From: Albimonas pacifica
GTDB lineage: Bacteria > Pseudomonadota > Alphaproteobacteria > Rhodobacterales > Rhodobacteraceae
DNA length: 64,000 nt
Reading direction: 5' to 3'
Assembly: GCF_900113695.1 (NCBI RefSeq)
Contig: NZ_FOQH01000001.1
Location: 642,345-706,344, forward strand
Shown here: positions 44,309-53,410 of the stretch, piece after piece
Layout of the letters: every line of letters starts with the position of its first letter
How positions within the stretch are numbered: position 1 is the stretch's first letter
Position numbers and translations under genes: made by a program
Notes under the pieces: generated by a model
What the model was told of the DNA's origin: nothing
What the model saw: the letters and a program-made list of their open reading frames with translations, nothing else
Database searches by the model: none

Positions 44309-46786
44309 TCACTGGGTCACCCCCTGTCGCGCCGCGTCGCGCTTCTTGGCCTCTTCCTCGCGCTGGCGCAGGGCGTCGGCCTCCAGCGCGTCGATGCGCG
44401 CCAGCACCTCCTTCGCGGTGTCCTTCTGGGGGAAGTTCACCTGCTCCGAGAGCTGCAGCGCGCGCTGCACCTGCTGGCGACCCTGGGCGAGCTGCCCGTT
44501 CGCCGCCAGCACGACGCCCAGATGATACTGCACAAGCGGGTTCGTGGGCAGCCCCTCGGCGGCGGCGCGCACGATCGGCAGCGCCTCGGCGCTGCCGCCG
44601 GTCAGGTGCAGCAGCCAGCCGTAGGTGTCCATCAGGTGCGGCTGCTTGGAATCCCGGAAGCGCTTGGCGATGTTGAAGGCCCGCTGCACCTGCTCGGGAT
44701 CCTCGGCGCGGTGGTCGGCCAGCAGCGAGGCGAAGTTGTTCGCCACCACCGCCGAGTTCGGCCGCTCGCGGTAGAGCTCGGCGTAGATCTCGATCGCGGC
44801 GTCGAAGTTGCCGGCGTATTCCTCCTGCATCGCCTGGGTCAGGCGCAGGGACACGTCGTCGTCGTTCATCGCGACGCCCTTCTCGAGCGCCTCCGACATC
44901 TCCTCGGTGCGGCCCATCGAGTTGTAGATCCGCGCCAGGCTCGCGTAGGCGGCGGCGTTGTCGGGCTCCAGCTCGATGGCGCGCTGCAGGTCCTCCTCGG
45001 CCAGCTCCAGCTCGCCGCGGCCCGACAGGATCGAGGCGCGCAGCACCAGGGCGGTGGTGTCGTCGGGATCGTCGGCCAGCCGCTGGTCGAGGAAGTTCAC
45101 CGCCCGCTCGATGTCGCCGCCGGCCAGCAGGGCGCGCACCAGCGAGATGGTGCCAGCATCGCCGTCCTTGCCCTTGGTCACCAGGCCCTCGAGGATGTCC
45201 GCGCTCTCGCTGAACTTGCGCTGGCCCAGGGCCGCGCCCGCCTCGATGCGCGCGGCGGCCTCGTCCTCGGGATTGATCTCGCGCAGGCGGCGCGCGATCT
45301 GCTCGGCGGCCGACCACTGCTGCTGGCGCAGCTTGATCTGGGCCAGCGTCAACAGCAGCGGCGGCAGGTCGCCCCGGCGCTTGATCGCGTCCATCAGCAG
45401 GCTCTCGGCCACGTCGACCTTCTGCGCCTCGACCAGGGCGGTGGTGTAGCGCAGCACGATCTGGGGATCGAACTCCGAGCGCTGCACCGCCTGGGCCATG
45501 CGCTCCAGCGCCAGCTCGCGGCTGCCGTCGCGCTCGTAGGCGGAGGCGAGCATCATCATCGCCTGCACGTCGTCGGGCGCCACGTCGAGCGCGGTGCGCA
45601 GGTCGCGGATCGCCCGCTCGTTGTCGTCGACCACCAGGTAGCGCGAGGCGCGCAGGGTCAGCGCGGCGGCGTTCTTCGAGTCGATCTGCAGCAGGTCGCC
45701 CAGCAGCGCGTCGGCGGCCTCGTACTCGCCGTTGCGGATGTGGATCTTGGCCCGTTCCATCGCGGCCTTGCCGCCGCCGTCGGTGCCCTTGTGGGCGACG
45801 ATGACCTTGTCGAGCCGCTCCACCGCCGCCGCCTCGTCGCCCTCGCGCAGGTCGAGCGCGGCGAGCGCCAGGTCGTATTCCACCAGCGCGTCGGGCTGCG
45901 AGGCGAGGCGCACCAGCTCCTCCCGCGCCCGGGCGGGGCCGTAGGCGGAGTTGAGGAACCGCGCCACGTCCAGCGAGCGCTGGAATTCCTTGGGGTTGTT
46001 CTCGGCGATGGCGCGATACTGCGCCTCGGCCGCCTCGAAGTCGTTGCGCAGCGCGTACCAGCGCGCCAGCGCCTCGCGGAAGCGGTCGGTCTTGGGGTAG
46101 TGCTCCACCACCCGCTCGAGCTGCGGGCCGATGTCGTCGATCCGGCCCAGCTTCTCCAGCAGGCCGAGGCGGATGACGTTGAACGACAGGTCCCCGTCGT
46201 CGAGCGCGAGCCCCGCGTCCAGCGCCTCGAGCGCCTCCTTGTCCCGGCCTTCGTCGACCAGCCAGGCGACGCGCACCAGGCGGGCGGTGACCTGGGAGGG
46301 GTCCTCCTCCAGCACGCCGTCGGCCATGGCCAGCGCGCCCTCGCGGTCGCCGCGCTTGTAGTCGATCGAGGCGCGGATGGCGCGCACGCGCACGTCTTCG
46401 GGGCGCTGCTCCATCGCCACCGCGATGTTGCTGTCGGCCTCGTCGAGCTGGTTGGCCACCAGCATGATCTCGGCCATGTCGATGCGCGCGTCGACATGGT
46501 TGGGCTGCTGGCCCAGGATCGCGCGGAGCTGCCCCACCGCGCCGTTGATGTTGTTGGTGTCCTTGTAGAACTTCACCATCTCGTAGCGCGCCACGACGTT
46601 GTCGGGCTGCAGCTTGATGGCGTTGCGGAACTCGAGCTGAGCCTGGAAGGGCTTGCCCGACTCCATCAGGGCGAGGCCGCTTTCGAGGTGGGACTGCGCC
46701 CGTTCCTCGGCGGAATCGCATCCCACGAGTGTGGTTCCCACGGCGGCCGCAAGAACCACCGAGAAGGCCCTGGCACGAAACTTCAT
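44309..46786 (-). CDS. TPR-repeat lipoprotein, PrsT-like (exopolysaccharide/PEP-CTERM system)
   Basis: An 825-residue lipoprotein with lipobox LVGC (Cys23) followed by about eighteen tetratricopeptide-like repeats to residue ~780. It ends in a charged coiled coil (ALRQREEEAKKRDAARQ). Length and repeat content match PrsT, a scaffold in PEP-CTERM/EPS systems. ATG at 46786 gives a standard signal; an in-frame extension to 46876 lacks signal features. It is the first gene of the minus-strand operon PrsT-ATPase-GumC-kinase. Confidence 0.85.
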   Translation of the reverse strand: MKFRARAFSVVLAAAVGTTLVGCDSAEERAQSHLESGLALMESGKPFQAQLEFRNAIKLQPDNVVARYEMVKFYKDTNNINGAVGQLRAILGQQPNHVDARIDMAEIMLVANQLDEADSNIAVAMEQRPEDVRVRAIRASIDYKRGDREGALAMADGVLEEDPSQVTARLVRVAWLVDEGRDKEALEALDAGLALDDGDLSFNVIRLGLLEKLGRIDDIGPQLERVVEHYPKTDRFREALARWYALRNDFEAAEAQYRAIAENNPKEFQRSLDVARFLNSAYGPARAREELVRLASQPDALVEYDLALAALDLREGDEAAAVERLDKVIVAHKGTDGGGKAAMERAKIHIRNGEYEAADALLGDLLQIDSKNAAALTLRASRYLVVDDNERAIRDLRTALDVAPDDVQAMMMLASAYERDGSRELALERMAQAVQRSEFDPQIVLRYTTALVEAQKVDVAESLLMDAIKRRGDLPPLLLTLAQIKLRQQQWSAAEQIARRLREINPEDEAAARIEAGAALGQRKFSESADILEGLVTKGKDGDAGTISLVRALLAGGDIERAVNFLDQRLADDPDDTTALVLRASILSGRGELELAEEDLQRAIELEPDNAAAYASLARIYNSMGRTEEMSEALEKGVAMNDDDVSLRLTQAMQEEYAGNFDAAIEIYAELYRERPNSAVVANNFASLLADHRAEDPEQVQRAFNIAKRFRDSKQPHLMDTYGWLLHLTGGSAEALPIVRAAAEGLPTNPLVQYHLGVVLAANGQLAQGRQQVQRALQLSEQVNFPQKDTAKEVLARIDALEADALRQREEEAKKRDAARQGVTQ

Positions 46787-47168
46787 GTCGCCTGCATCCC
46801 CAAACACGGAATCGACCCGCTCCCCGGCCGGCCGGATTCCCCAGAAGCACGGCGCCCTCGCTTCCGTGCCTTGCATCGTCGCTCGACGACCCCGCGATTC
46901 CCCACTGCGACGCGCCGAGTCGTCCTGTCGCTCTCCCTACTCCGTTTAACCTGCATTCAGGCTGAATTCCAAGACGAACGCGCCCGCCGGTTGCGGCGAT
47001 CCACCGCGTAAACCCTGATTTCATGCTCAAACTCTCGCGACTTGCACCGAAGTCGGGCATTGTTTCCGCGCCACCGCAACGCGAGCGGGGCGCGGCGCGA
47101 CTCGCCGCCCGTTCACATTCGCTTTTCGCCGATCCCGGCGGCGGGCGGCCCGGGGGGAGGGGGGGCAC
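46787..47168. other. Divergent promoter region of the PrsT-like operon and the serralysin gene
   Basis: No gene in 382 bp. A likely promoter for the minus-strand operon lies at 46944-46972. The plus-strand side is GC-rich with GGGGGAGGGGGGG just before the serralysin start. Confidence 0.5.
46944..46972 (-). promoter_or_regulatory. Candidate promoter of the PrsT-like operon
   Basis: On the minus strand TTGGAA, a 17-base spacer, TTAAAC. The spacer contains the palindrome TTCAGCCTGAA, a possible regulator site. Confidence 0.5.
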
Positions 47169-48338
47169 ATGGCGCCCGTGCAGCGGCTATCGGACCGGCA
47201 GCTCGAGGCGCGGATCGACGCGCTCTCCTACCGCGGCGGCCCCCGGCCCGAGGGCAAGACCTTCGTCTACGCCTTCGAGGACGGACCCGATCCGGAGGCG
47301 CCTGAGTTCATCTCCGGCCACCGCCCCTGGACGCGGGCCGGCAAGCTCGCCGCGCGCGACGCGATGGACGCGTTCGCCGACGTCCTCGACGTCTCCTTCC
47401 GCCCGGCCCGCGAGGGGGAGGCCGCGGACCTGACCTTCCTGCGCGCCGACGACCTCGGCGGCTCGGCCGGCTGGGGCAGCTTCCGCTACGTGGGCGACGA
47501 CTGGACCGCCTGGGTCGCGATGCGCTCCGATTCGGCGACCGACCGGGCCCTGCTGATGCACGAGATCGGCCACGCCCTCGCCCTCAAGCATCCCGGCGAC
47601 TACGGCGGCGCGCCCGGCCCGTTCCTGCCCGCGCGCGAGGACACGACCGACTATACGGTGATGTCCTACGAGGACGGCCGCCACGCGCCCGCGACGCTGA
47701 TGATCTACGACGTCGCCGCGCTCCAGGACCGCTGGGGCGCGAACGACGCGGCCCATCTCGGCCGCACCCGCTGGACCGCGCCCGAGCCGGGGGAGGCGGC
47801 GGTGATCTGGGACGCGGGCGGGCGCGACGCGCTGGTCCACCGGGGCGGGTCCCCGGCGAGGATCGACCTGCGGGAGGGGGCGTTCTCCTCGCTCGGCGGG
47901 GTGAACGACGTCGCCATCGCCTACGGCACGACGATCGAGACCGCGGTCGGGGGCGGGGGCGACGACCGGCTGACCGGCAACGGCGCGCGCAACACGCTCA
48001 AGGGCGGGGGCGGCGACGACCTGCTGCGCGGCGGCGCGCGGCAGGACCGGCTGCTCGGGGGCGCCGGCGACGACCGGCTGGACGGGCAGGGCGGCGCCGA
48101 CCGGCTGAAGGGCGGCGGCGGCGTGGACGAATTCCGCTACGCCCGCGGCGGCGGCGCCGACGTGATCCTCGACTTCGAGGCGGGGGAGCTCGTGGTCCTC
48201 GCCCGGGTGAAGGGCTTCCGCGCGCTCGACATCGCCGACGCGGGCGGCGACGCGCAGGTCACGGGCCGGGGCGTCGACCTGCTGCTGAAGGGCGTGGCGG
48301 CGGACGATCTCGACGCCGGCGACTTCCAGTTCCTTTGA
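47169..48338 (+). CDS. Serralysin-type (M10) zinc metalloprotease with RTX repeats
   Basis: A 389-residue secreted protease. Zinc motif HEIGHALALKHP (His131, Glu132, His135, His141) and Met-turn YTVMSYED (Met165, Tyr167 as the fifth zinc ligand) define the serralysin family. Then come M10_C features and about seven RTX nonapeptides (roughly residues 260-325). It ends in DLDAGDFQFL, similar to the end of the other protease here (ALDAGDFLF at 6085). No Sec signal. ATG at 47169 follows a very G-rich site. It flanks the exopolysaccharide operon and could process surface proteins. Confidence 0.88.
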   Translation: MAPVQRLSDRQLEARIDALSYRGGPRPEGKTFVYAFEDGPDPEAPEFISGHRPWTRAGKLAARDAMDAFADVLDVSFRPAREGEAADLTFLRADDLGGSAGWGSFRYVGDDWTAWVAMRSDSATDRALLMHEIGHALALKHPGDYGGAPGPFLPAREDTTDYTVMSYEDGRHAPATLMIYDVAALQDRWGANDAAHLGRTRWTAPEPGEAAVIWDAGGRDALVHRGGSPARIDLREGAFSSLGGVNDVAIAYGTTIETAVGGGGDDRLTGNGARNTLKGGGGDDLLRGGARQDRLLGGAGDDRLDGQGGADRLKGGGGVDEFRYARGGGADVILDFEAGELVVLARVKGFRALDIADAGGDAQVTGRGVDLLLKGVAADDLDAGDFQFL

Positions 48339-48393
48339 GACGCGGACGGCCGCCCCCTGGGGAGGGCGGCCGCCGCGGCGCCGGGGGCGCGGA

Positions 48394-49362
48394 TCACTCG
48401 AGGTCGACGGCCCCGGCGTCGGAGGCGGCCAGCGGCGCCCCGTCGAAGGACTGCGCCACCGTCTCGGCCGAAGGGGCCTCGGCCTTGACGATGCCCTTGC
48501 CCACGATCCAGGCGGCCTCCTCGACGATCAGCTCCAGCAGCTCGCGGTCGAGCTCGAGGCCGATCTCGACCTCCGACCACATCGCCGCCAGCGCCTCCTT
48601 GGGCATGGCGCCCTTCAGGTTCGCCAGCACCGCGTCCTGGGCGGCGGAGGGATCCTCGGCCACGTCCTCGTCCGCCTTCCACAGCGCATGCATGAAGGCG
48701 TTGAACACCTCCGGCCGGTCGCGCAGCGCCTGGCCGTTGGCCGTCAGGATGTAGTGGACCGCGTAGCCCGGGGCCTTCAGCTCGACGTAGTTCTCCCCCA
48801 GCGCCTGCCTGGCGGCGGCGTAGAAGGTGGGGAAGGTGACCATCGCGTCCACGTCGCCCCGCGCCACCGCCGGCGCGAGGTCCGCGGGCCCGGCGTTGAT
48901 CACGTTGGCCGTGACCCCCGCCTCCGCCAGCACCTTGGAGAGGTAGAAGTCGACGTTGGTGCCCAGCACCGTGCCCACGTCGCGCCCGGCGAGGTCGGCG
49001 GGCGTCGCCAGCGGCCCGGCCTCGGCGTTGCCGATGATGCGCGAGCCGCGGTAGCGCGCGAGGTCGCCGATCACCCGGAAGTCCTGCACCCGCAGGATGC
49101 CGACGGCGGCGGGGAACTCGGCCATGAAGGCCACGTCCACCTGGCCGCCGATCAGCGCCTCGAACCCCTCGCGGCCCGAGGGGAAGGAGACGATCTCGAC
49201 CTCCACCCCGGCCTCCTCGAAGTAGCCCTTGGCGAGGGCCACGTCGACCTGCGGGGTCTGGGGGTTGGGGGTCCAGGCGAAGACCAGCTTCTCGGCGGCG
49301 AGCGCCAGCGAGGGCAGGGAGAGGGAGGCGGCCGCGACGGCGGCCAGGAGGGCGCGTTTCAT
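48394..49362 (-). CDS. NitT/TauT-family ABC transporter substrate-binding protein
   Basis: Periplasmic binding protein, 322 residues, with a signal peptide ending LALAAEK (~residue 23). The SsuA/TauA-like fold shows WTPNPQTPQVDVALAKGYFEEAGVEVEIV and the GQVDVAFMAEFPAAVGI segment. The family binds taurine, alkanesulfonates, nitrate or thiamine precursors. It is last in an operon with ATPase and permease, and with an arylsulfotransferase-like gene upstream, so an aromatic or sulfur-containing ligand is plausible but not shown. Confidence 0.9.
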   Translation of the reverse strand: MKRALLAAVAAASLSLPSLALAAEKLVFAWTPNPQTPQVDVALAKGYFEEAGVEVEIVSFPSGREGFEALIGGQVDVAFMAEFPAAVGILRVQDFRVIGDLARYRGSRIIGNAEAGPLATPADLAGRDVGTVLGTNVDFYLSKVLAEAGVTANVINAGPADLAPAVARGDVDAMVTFPTFYAAARQALGENYVELKAPGYAVHYILTANGQALRDRPEVFNAFMHALWKADEDVAEDPSAAQDAVLANLKGAMPKEALAAMWSEVEIGLELDRELLELIVEEAAWIVGKGIVKAEAPSAETVAQSFDGAPLAASDAGAVDLE

Positions 49363-49400
49363 GGTCGAAATCTCCGGTAGGGGGCGTAGGGTCGATAGGG

Positions 49401-50201
49401 TCAGGCCGCGAGCCGCTCGGGCTCGCCGCGAAGCAGGTCCAGGATCCGGGCGCGCGCGGCGAGCTGGACCTCGTCGAAGCGCGCGGCGGAGCGGGGGCGG
49501 GGCTGGTCGAGGTCGAGGGTCTCGACGATCCGCCCCGGGGCCGGGGACATCACGTGGATGCGGTCGGCGAGCACCAGCGCCTCGTCCACGTCATGGGTGA
49601 TGAACAGCACCGTCGCCCGGTGCGCCCGCCAGACCTGGGTCAGCAGCTCGTGCATCCGGCTCCGGGTCTGGGCGTCGAGCGCGCCGAAGGGCTCGTCCAT
49701 CAGCAGCGCCTTGGGGCCCGCGGCGAAGGTGCGCGCGATGGCCACCCGCTGCTTCATCCCCCCCGAGAGCTGGCCCGGATACTTCCGCTCCTGCCCCGCG
49801 AGGCCCACCTCGGCCAGCGCCGCGCGGGCGCGGGCCTCTAGCTCGGCCCGGGGCAGGCCCAGCCGGCGCAGGGCGAACTTGACGTTGCCGAGCGCGGTGA
49901 ACCACGGGAACAGGGCGTATTGCTGGAAGATCACGCCGACCTCCGGGTCCGGCCCGGCGACGGGCTTGCCGTCGACCCGGATCTGGCCCTCGGAGGGGGC
50001 GAGGAACCCTCCGACCGCGTTCATCAGCGTGGATTTCCCGCAGCCCGACGGGCCGATGATCGCGGTGAAGGTCCCCGGCTCCAGCCGCAGGGCGGTCGAG
50101 GTCAGGGCGCGGGTCGCGCCGCCCTTGCCGGGGAAGTCGATGGCCACGTGGTCGATCTCGACGAGTCCACGCTCGGGGCCTCGGGTATCGGTCGGGGTCA
50201 T
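49401..50201 (-). CDS. NitT/TauT-family ABC transporter ATP-binding protein
   Basis: A 266-residue ATPase. Walker A GPSGCGKST, Q-loop FQQYALFPW, signature LSGGMKQRVAIART, Walker B ALLMDEPFGALD and switch His in ITHDVDEAL. These are classical SsuB/TauB forms. ATG at 50201 overlaps the permease stop as TGATG/ATGA, so the two are coupled. The binding-protein gene follows after 38 bp. Confidence 0.94.
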   Translation of the reverse strand: MTPTDTRGPERGLVEIDHVAIDFPGKGGATRALTSTALRLEPGTFTAIIGPSGCGKSTLMNAVGGFLAPSEGQIRVDGKPVAGPDPEVGVIFQQYALFPWFTALGNVKFALRRLGLPRAELEARARAALAEVGLAGQERKYPGQLSGGMKQRVAIARTFAAGPKALLMDEPFGALDAQTRSRMHELLTQVWRAHRATVLFITHDVDEALVLADRIHVMSPAPGRIVETLDLDQPRPRSAARFDEVQLAARARILDLLRGEPERLAA

Positions 50202-51040
50202 CACGCCTGCTCCCAGTGCACGAGGCGCCGCGAGATGCGGTGCACGATCTGGTCCACCACGGCGCCGGCGACGCCGAGGACGATGAGAAGGGCGAACATG
50301 CGGTCGGTGCGCACGTACTGGCGCGCCTCCTGCAGCCGGTAGCCGATGCCGGACGAGGCGCCGGTCAGCTCGGCCGCCACCAGGCTCAGCAGCGCCAGCG
50401 CCACCCCCAGCCGGAGCCCCGCCACGATGTGCGGCGCGGCGGCCGGGATCACCACCTGCACGAACTCCCGCAGGCGCGAGGCGCCGAGCGAGCGCGAGGC
50501 GCGGATGTAGATCTCGGGCACGTACTGCATGCCGTGATGGGTGTTGAACCACACCGTCAGGAACACCGTGTAGGCGATGACGAAGTGCTTCGAGCCCTCG
50601 CCGATCCCGAACCAGACGATGGCGACCGGCACCAGCGCGATGGCCGGGATCGGGCGCATCAGGGTCAGGAACGGCCCCAGCAGGATCTGGAACAGCTTCG
50701 TGCGCCCGGTGGCGAGCCCCACGACCACGCCCAGCGTGGCCCCGATCAGGAAGCCGACGGCGGCCCGCCCCAGCGAGACGCTCAGGTCCTGCGCCAGCAC
50801 CCCCTGCGCGGCCATCTCCATGAAGGCCTCGACCACGGTCCAGGGCGCGGGGAACAGCGCCTCGTTCACCGAGCCGGAGGCCGAGACCCCGGCCCACAGC
50901 GCCAGCACGAAGCCCAGGCTGATCGCGGGCCGCAGCGGCCCTGCGAGCGTGCGCCCGATCGCCGGCAGGCGCGCGGCGACGCCGGGCCGGTCGGCCTCGG
51001 ACGCGGGCTCGACGGAGGGGGGGCGTCGGTCGGTCATCAT
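50201..51040 (-). CDS. NitT/TauT-family ABC transporter permease
   Basis: A 279-residue inner-membrane permease with about six helices. The EAA-like loop is RASRSLGASRLREFVQVVIPA near residues 185-205. The N-terminus is a polar ~30 residues before TM1. Two adjacent ATGs (51040, 51037) are possible starts, 5-8 bp downstream of the arylsulfotransferase stop, so all four genes are probably one operon. Confidence 0.92.
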   Translation of the reverse strand: MMTDRRPPSVEPASEADRPGVAARLPAIGRTLAGPLRPAISLGFVLALWAGVSASGSVNEALFPAPWTVVEAFMEMAAQGVLAQDLSVSLGRAAVGFLIGATLGVVVGLATGRTKLFQILLGPFLTLMRPIPAIALVPVAIVWFGIGEGSKHFVIAYTVFLTVWFNTHHGMQYVPEIYIRASRSLGASRLREFVQVVIPAAAPHIVAGLRLGVALALLSLVAAELTGASSGIGYRLQEARQYVRTDRMFALLIVLGVAGAVVDQIVHRISRRLVHWEQA

Positions 51041-51045
51041 CTCCA

Positions 51046-52177
51046 CTACAGCCACGAGACGTCCTCCCGGGCATATCGGTACGCACGGAACACGCTGTTG
51101 TGATGGCCGCCGATCATCCGGTCCATCCCGGGCTCGGGGTAGGGGCCGAATTCGGGGATGATGAATTCCCAGACCACCTCGCCCGCGGGCGTGACCTCGA
51201 AGAGGCGCCCGGTCGAGGATTCGGTGATGAAGGTGTTGCCGTTCGACAGCCGCTGCGCCCCGCCCATGTAGGGCGAGAAGAAGCTGGGCGCATCGGGATC
51301 GCGGTATTCCCACACGATCGCGTTGGTCGCCGGATCCACCTCGATCACCCGCGAGAAATGCGAGGACACGCCCGGCCGCATCGTGCCGTTGTCGAAGACC
51401 AGCACGGCGCCGTCGTCGAGCTGCACCGGCGTGTGCTGCTGGGCGAGCACGTCCTGTCCGATGACCCAGGCGACCGCTCCGGTGTCGCGCCGGACCGCGA
51501 TCACGCCCGAGGTGGTGCGCAGGCTCATCAGGACCAGCCCGTCGCGCGCGTCCCACAGGCCGTTGATCATCGGCCAGTGCTGGAGGTCGAAGACCGGCTG
51601 AGTGGGGAAGTCCTCGGGGCGCAGATGCTCCCAGCTCTTCCACTCCCACACCGTCTCGCCGTCGCGGTTCACCTGGCGGACCACGTCGCCGTAGACCCGC
51701 GCGCCCGCCTCGCCGCCCAGCCGGCGGACCATCTCCGCGGGCAGGGGGTGGGCGGCGGTGTAGAGGATGTCGCCGTTCGCCAGCCACTGCGCGTCGTGGT
51801 GGTGGGCGGGGTCGACGTGGCGGCGGACGATCTCGCCGTCGGGCGCGACCTCCATGAAGTCGCCGCCGCGCCAGAGCGGCCAGATCGGGTAGAGGACCGG
51901 ACCGTCCTGGCAGGAGCCGTTGTAGCCCAGGTTCCCGTTCGCCAGCAGCACCGCATGGCGGCCGGGGCGAACCGGCAGCTGCCAGCGGTGCGCCTCGCGG
52001 CCCTCCTCGTCGACCAGCTTCACCAGCCCCCCCGCGGTCTGCGGCGCATAGAGGGTCAGCCCCCCCGAAGCTGCGCGCGGGATCGTTGCAGGTCAGCCCG
52101 GTCAGCCGCCTGCGGAAGGTGACCTGATCGGGCGCCGCGCCGGATGCGGCTTGCGTTATCGGGAGCGTGCAGGTCAT
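51046..52177 (-). pseudogene. Arylsulfotransferase-like protein gene with a single-base frameshift in a G7 tract
   Basis: The main in-frame part (51046-52023, GTG start) encodes a beta-propeller-like protein of the ASST/Arylsulfotran family, with repeated blades VNRDGETVWEW, VDPATNAIVWEY and VTPAGEVVWEF and conserved HHDAQWL and GGHHNSVFRAY. The natural N-terminus lies in another frame, from ATG 52177 (GGAGG 8-9 bases upstream): MTCTLPITQAAS ... NDPARSFGG. It joins LTLYAPQTAGGLVKLVDEEG only if one G is removed from the seven at 52060-52066. Either a sequencing/assembly error or a recent inactivation. It heads the NitT/TauT-type importer operon. Confidence 0.8.
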
Positions 52178-52227
52178 CTGTCTCGGCCTCCGGTTGCGCC
52201 CTTGCGCGGCGGGCAAAAAGGATTTGA

Positions 52228-52256
52228 TGGGTCTAGAAAAACGTTTTTCTGACCCA
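52228..52256. promoter_or_regulatory. Candidate LacI-family operator
   Basis: AGAAAAACGTTTTTCT (52235-52250) is a perfect 16-bp palindrome with a central CG, extended by TGGGTC / GACCCA on the two sides (one extra T on the left). It lies between the arylsulfotransferase and the divergent LacI-family gene. It is the most AT-rich spot in the region. Confidence 0.7.
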
Positions 52257-52284
52257 GCGTGAAGCGAAAACCGCCAGAAGGCGG

Positions 52285-52346
52285 GCAGATTCCGCAGTCT
52301 GCACAGTTTATGCGCAGGGTCTGCGCGTTACGTAAGCGGAATCTGC
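52285..52346. promoter_or_regulatory. Second inverted repeat in the LacI-gene promoter
   Basis: GCAGATTCCGC (52285-52295) and GCGGAATCTGC (52336-52346) are perfect 11-bp inverted arms 40 bp apart. Inside is TTACGTAA (52328-52335), an 8-bp palindrome with a central CG, just before the regulator start. Confidence 0.5.
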
Positions 52347-52362
52347 GGGGGGACGGGTGCGC

Positions 52363-53379
52363 ATGACGGCGAATCGGGGACGAAAGGTCACCATCCTGGA
52401 TATCGCGCGGGAGCTGAACGTGGCCCCCTCGACGGTGTCGAACGCCCTCTCCGGGCGGCGCTACGTGGACGAGGACCTGGTGGCCCGGGTCAAGGCCACG
52501 GCCGCGCGGCTGGGCTACCGGGCCAACCCGGTGGCGCGCCGGCTGCGCTCGGGGCGGGCCTCGGCCATCGGCCTGTTCTCGGCGATGCCCTTCGCCATCA
52601 CCGGCGGCAGCTCGCGGCTGGGCTTCATGATGGAGATCGCGGCCACGGCGGCGGAGGAGTCCATGCGCGCCGGCCTCTCGCTGATGCTGATCCCGCCGAT
52701 GGAGGCCTCGCCCTCGGTCGAGGACCTGCTGATCGACGGCGCGCTGCTGATCGAGCCCGCCCGCGACGACCCCTTCGCCCAGCTCCTCGACGCCCGCGGC
52801 CTGCCGGTGGTGCGCATCGGCCGCCAGCCGGGGCGCGACGACGCGCCCGCCGTCGACCTGCGCTCGGCCGAGACGGCGGCCCTGCTGCTCGCCCATCTCG
52901 AGCAGGCGGGCGCCCGGCGGATCGCGCTGATCACCGCCTCCGCCCGCCGGGCCAGCCACGAGGAGACCGAGGCCGAATACGCCCGCTTCGCCGCGGCCCG
53001 GGGCATGGCGCCCCTGCACCTGCAGCTCGACGAATCCGGCGGCCAGGCGCTGGGCCGCGCCGAGACCCTGCGCCTGCTGGCCGAGCATCCCGAGGTCGAC
53101 GCGATCCTCGCCATGGTCGACGTCTTCGCCGCCGGCGCCTGCGAGGCGGCCCATGCCGCCGGCCGCACGATCCCCGGCGACCTGCGCATCGCCACCCGCT
53201 ACGACGGCCCCCGCTCGCTGGCCGCGGATCCGCCGCTGACGGCGGTGAACCTCAGCCTGCCGGAGGTGGCCCGCGCGGCCGTGAAGATGCTGATCCCGAT
53301 GATCGAGGGCGAGCCCGCCCCGACCCGGGTCCGCGCCCCCGACGCGAGCCTGACGGTGCGCGCCTCCACCGCCGCCTGA
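52363..53379 (+). CDS. LacI-family transcriptional regulator
   Basis: A 338-residue regulator. HTH at the N-terminus (KVTILDIARELNVAPSTVSNALSGRRYVDEDLVARVKATAARLGY) with hinge NPVARRLRSGRA, then a periplasmic-binding-protein-like sensor domain, ending with TAVNLSLPEVARAAV. ATG at 52363 is preferred over GTG 52357. It is divergent from the arylsulfotransferase/NitT operon, which it probably controls through the palindrome at 52228-52256. Confidence 0.92.
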   Translation: MTANRGRKVTILDIARELNVAPSTVSNALSGRRYVDEDLVARVKATAARLGYRANPVARRLRSGRASAIGLFSAMPFAITGGSSRLGFMMEIAATAAEESMRAGLSLMLIPPMEASPSVEDLLIDGALLIEPARDDPFAQLLDARGLPVVRIGRQPGRDDAPAVDLRSAETAALLLAHLEQAGARRIALITASARRASHEETEAEYARFAAARGMAPLHLQLDESGGQALGRAETLRLLAEHPEVDAILAMVDVFAAGACEAAHAAGRTIPGDLRIATRYDGPRSLAADPPLTAVNLSLPEVARAAVKMLIPMIEGEPAPTRVRAPDASLTVRASTAA

Positions 53380-53410
53380 CCGACCGGGGCCGCCGCCTGG
53401 CGCGGCGTCC

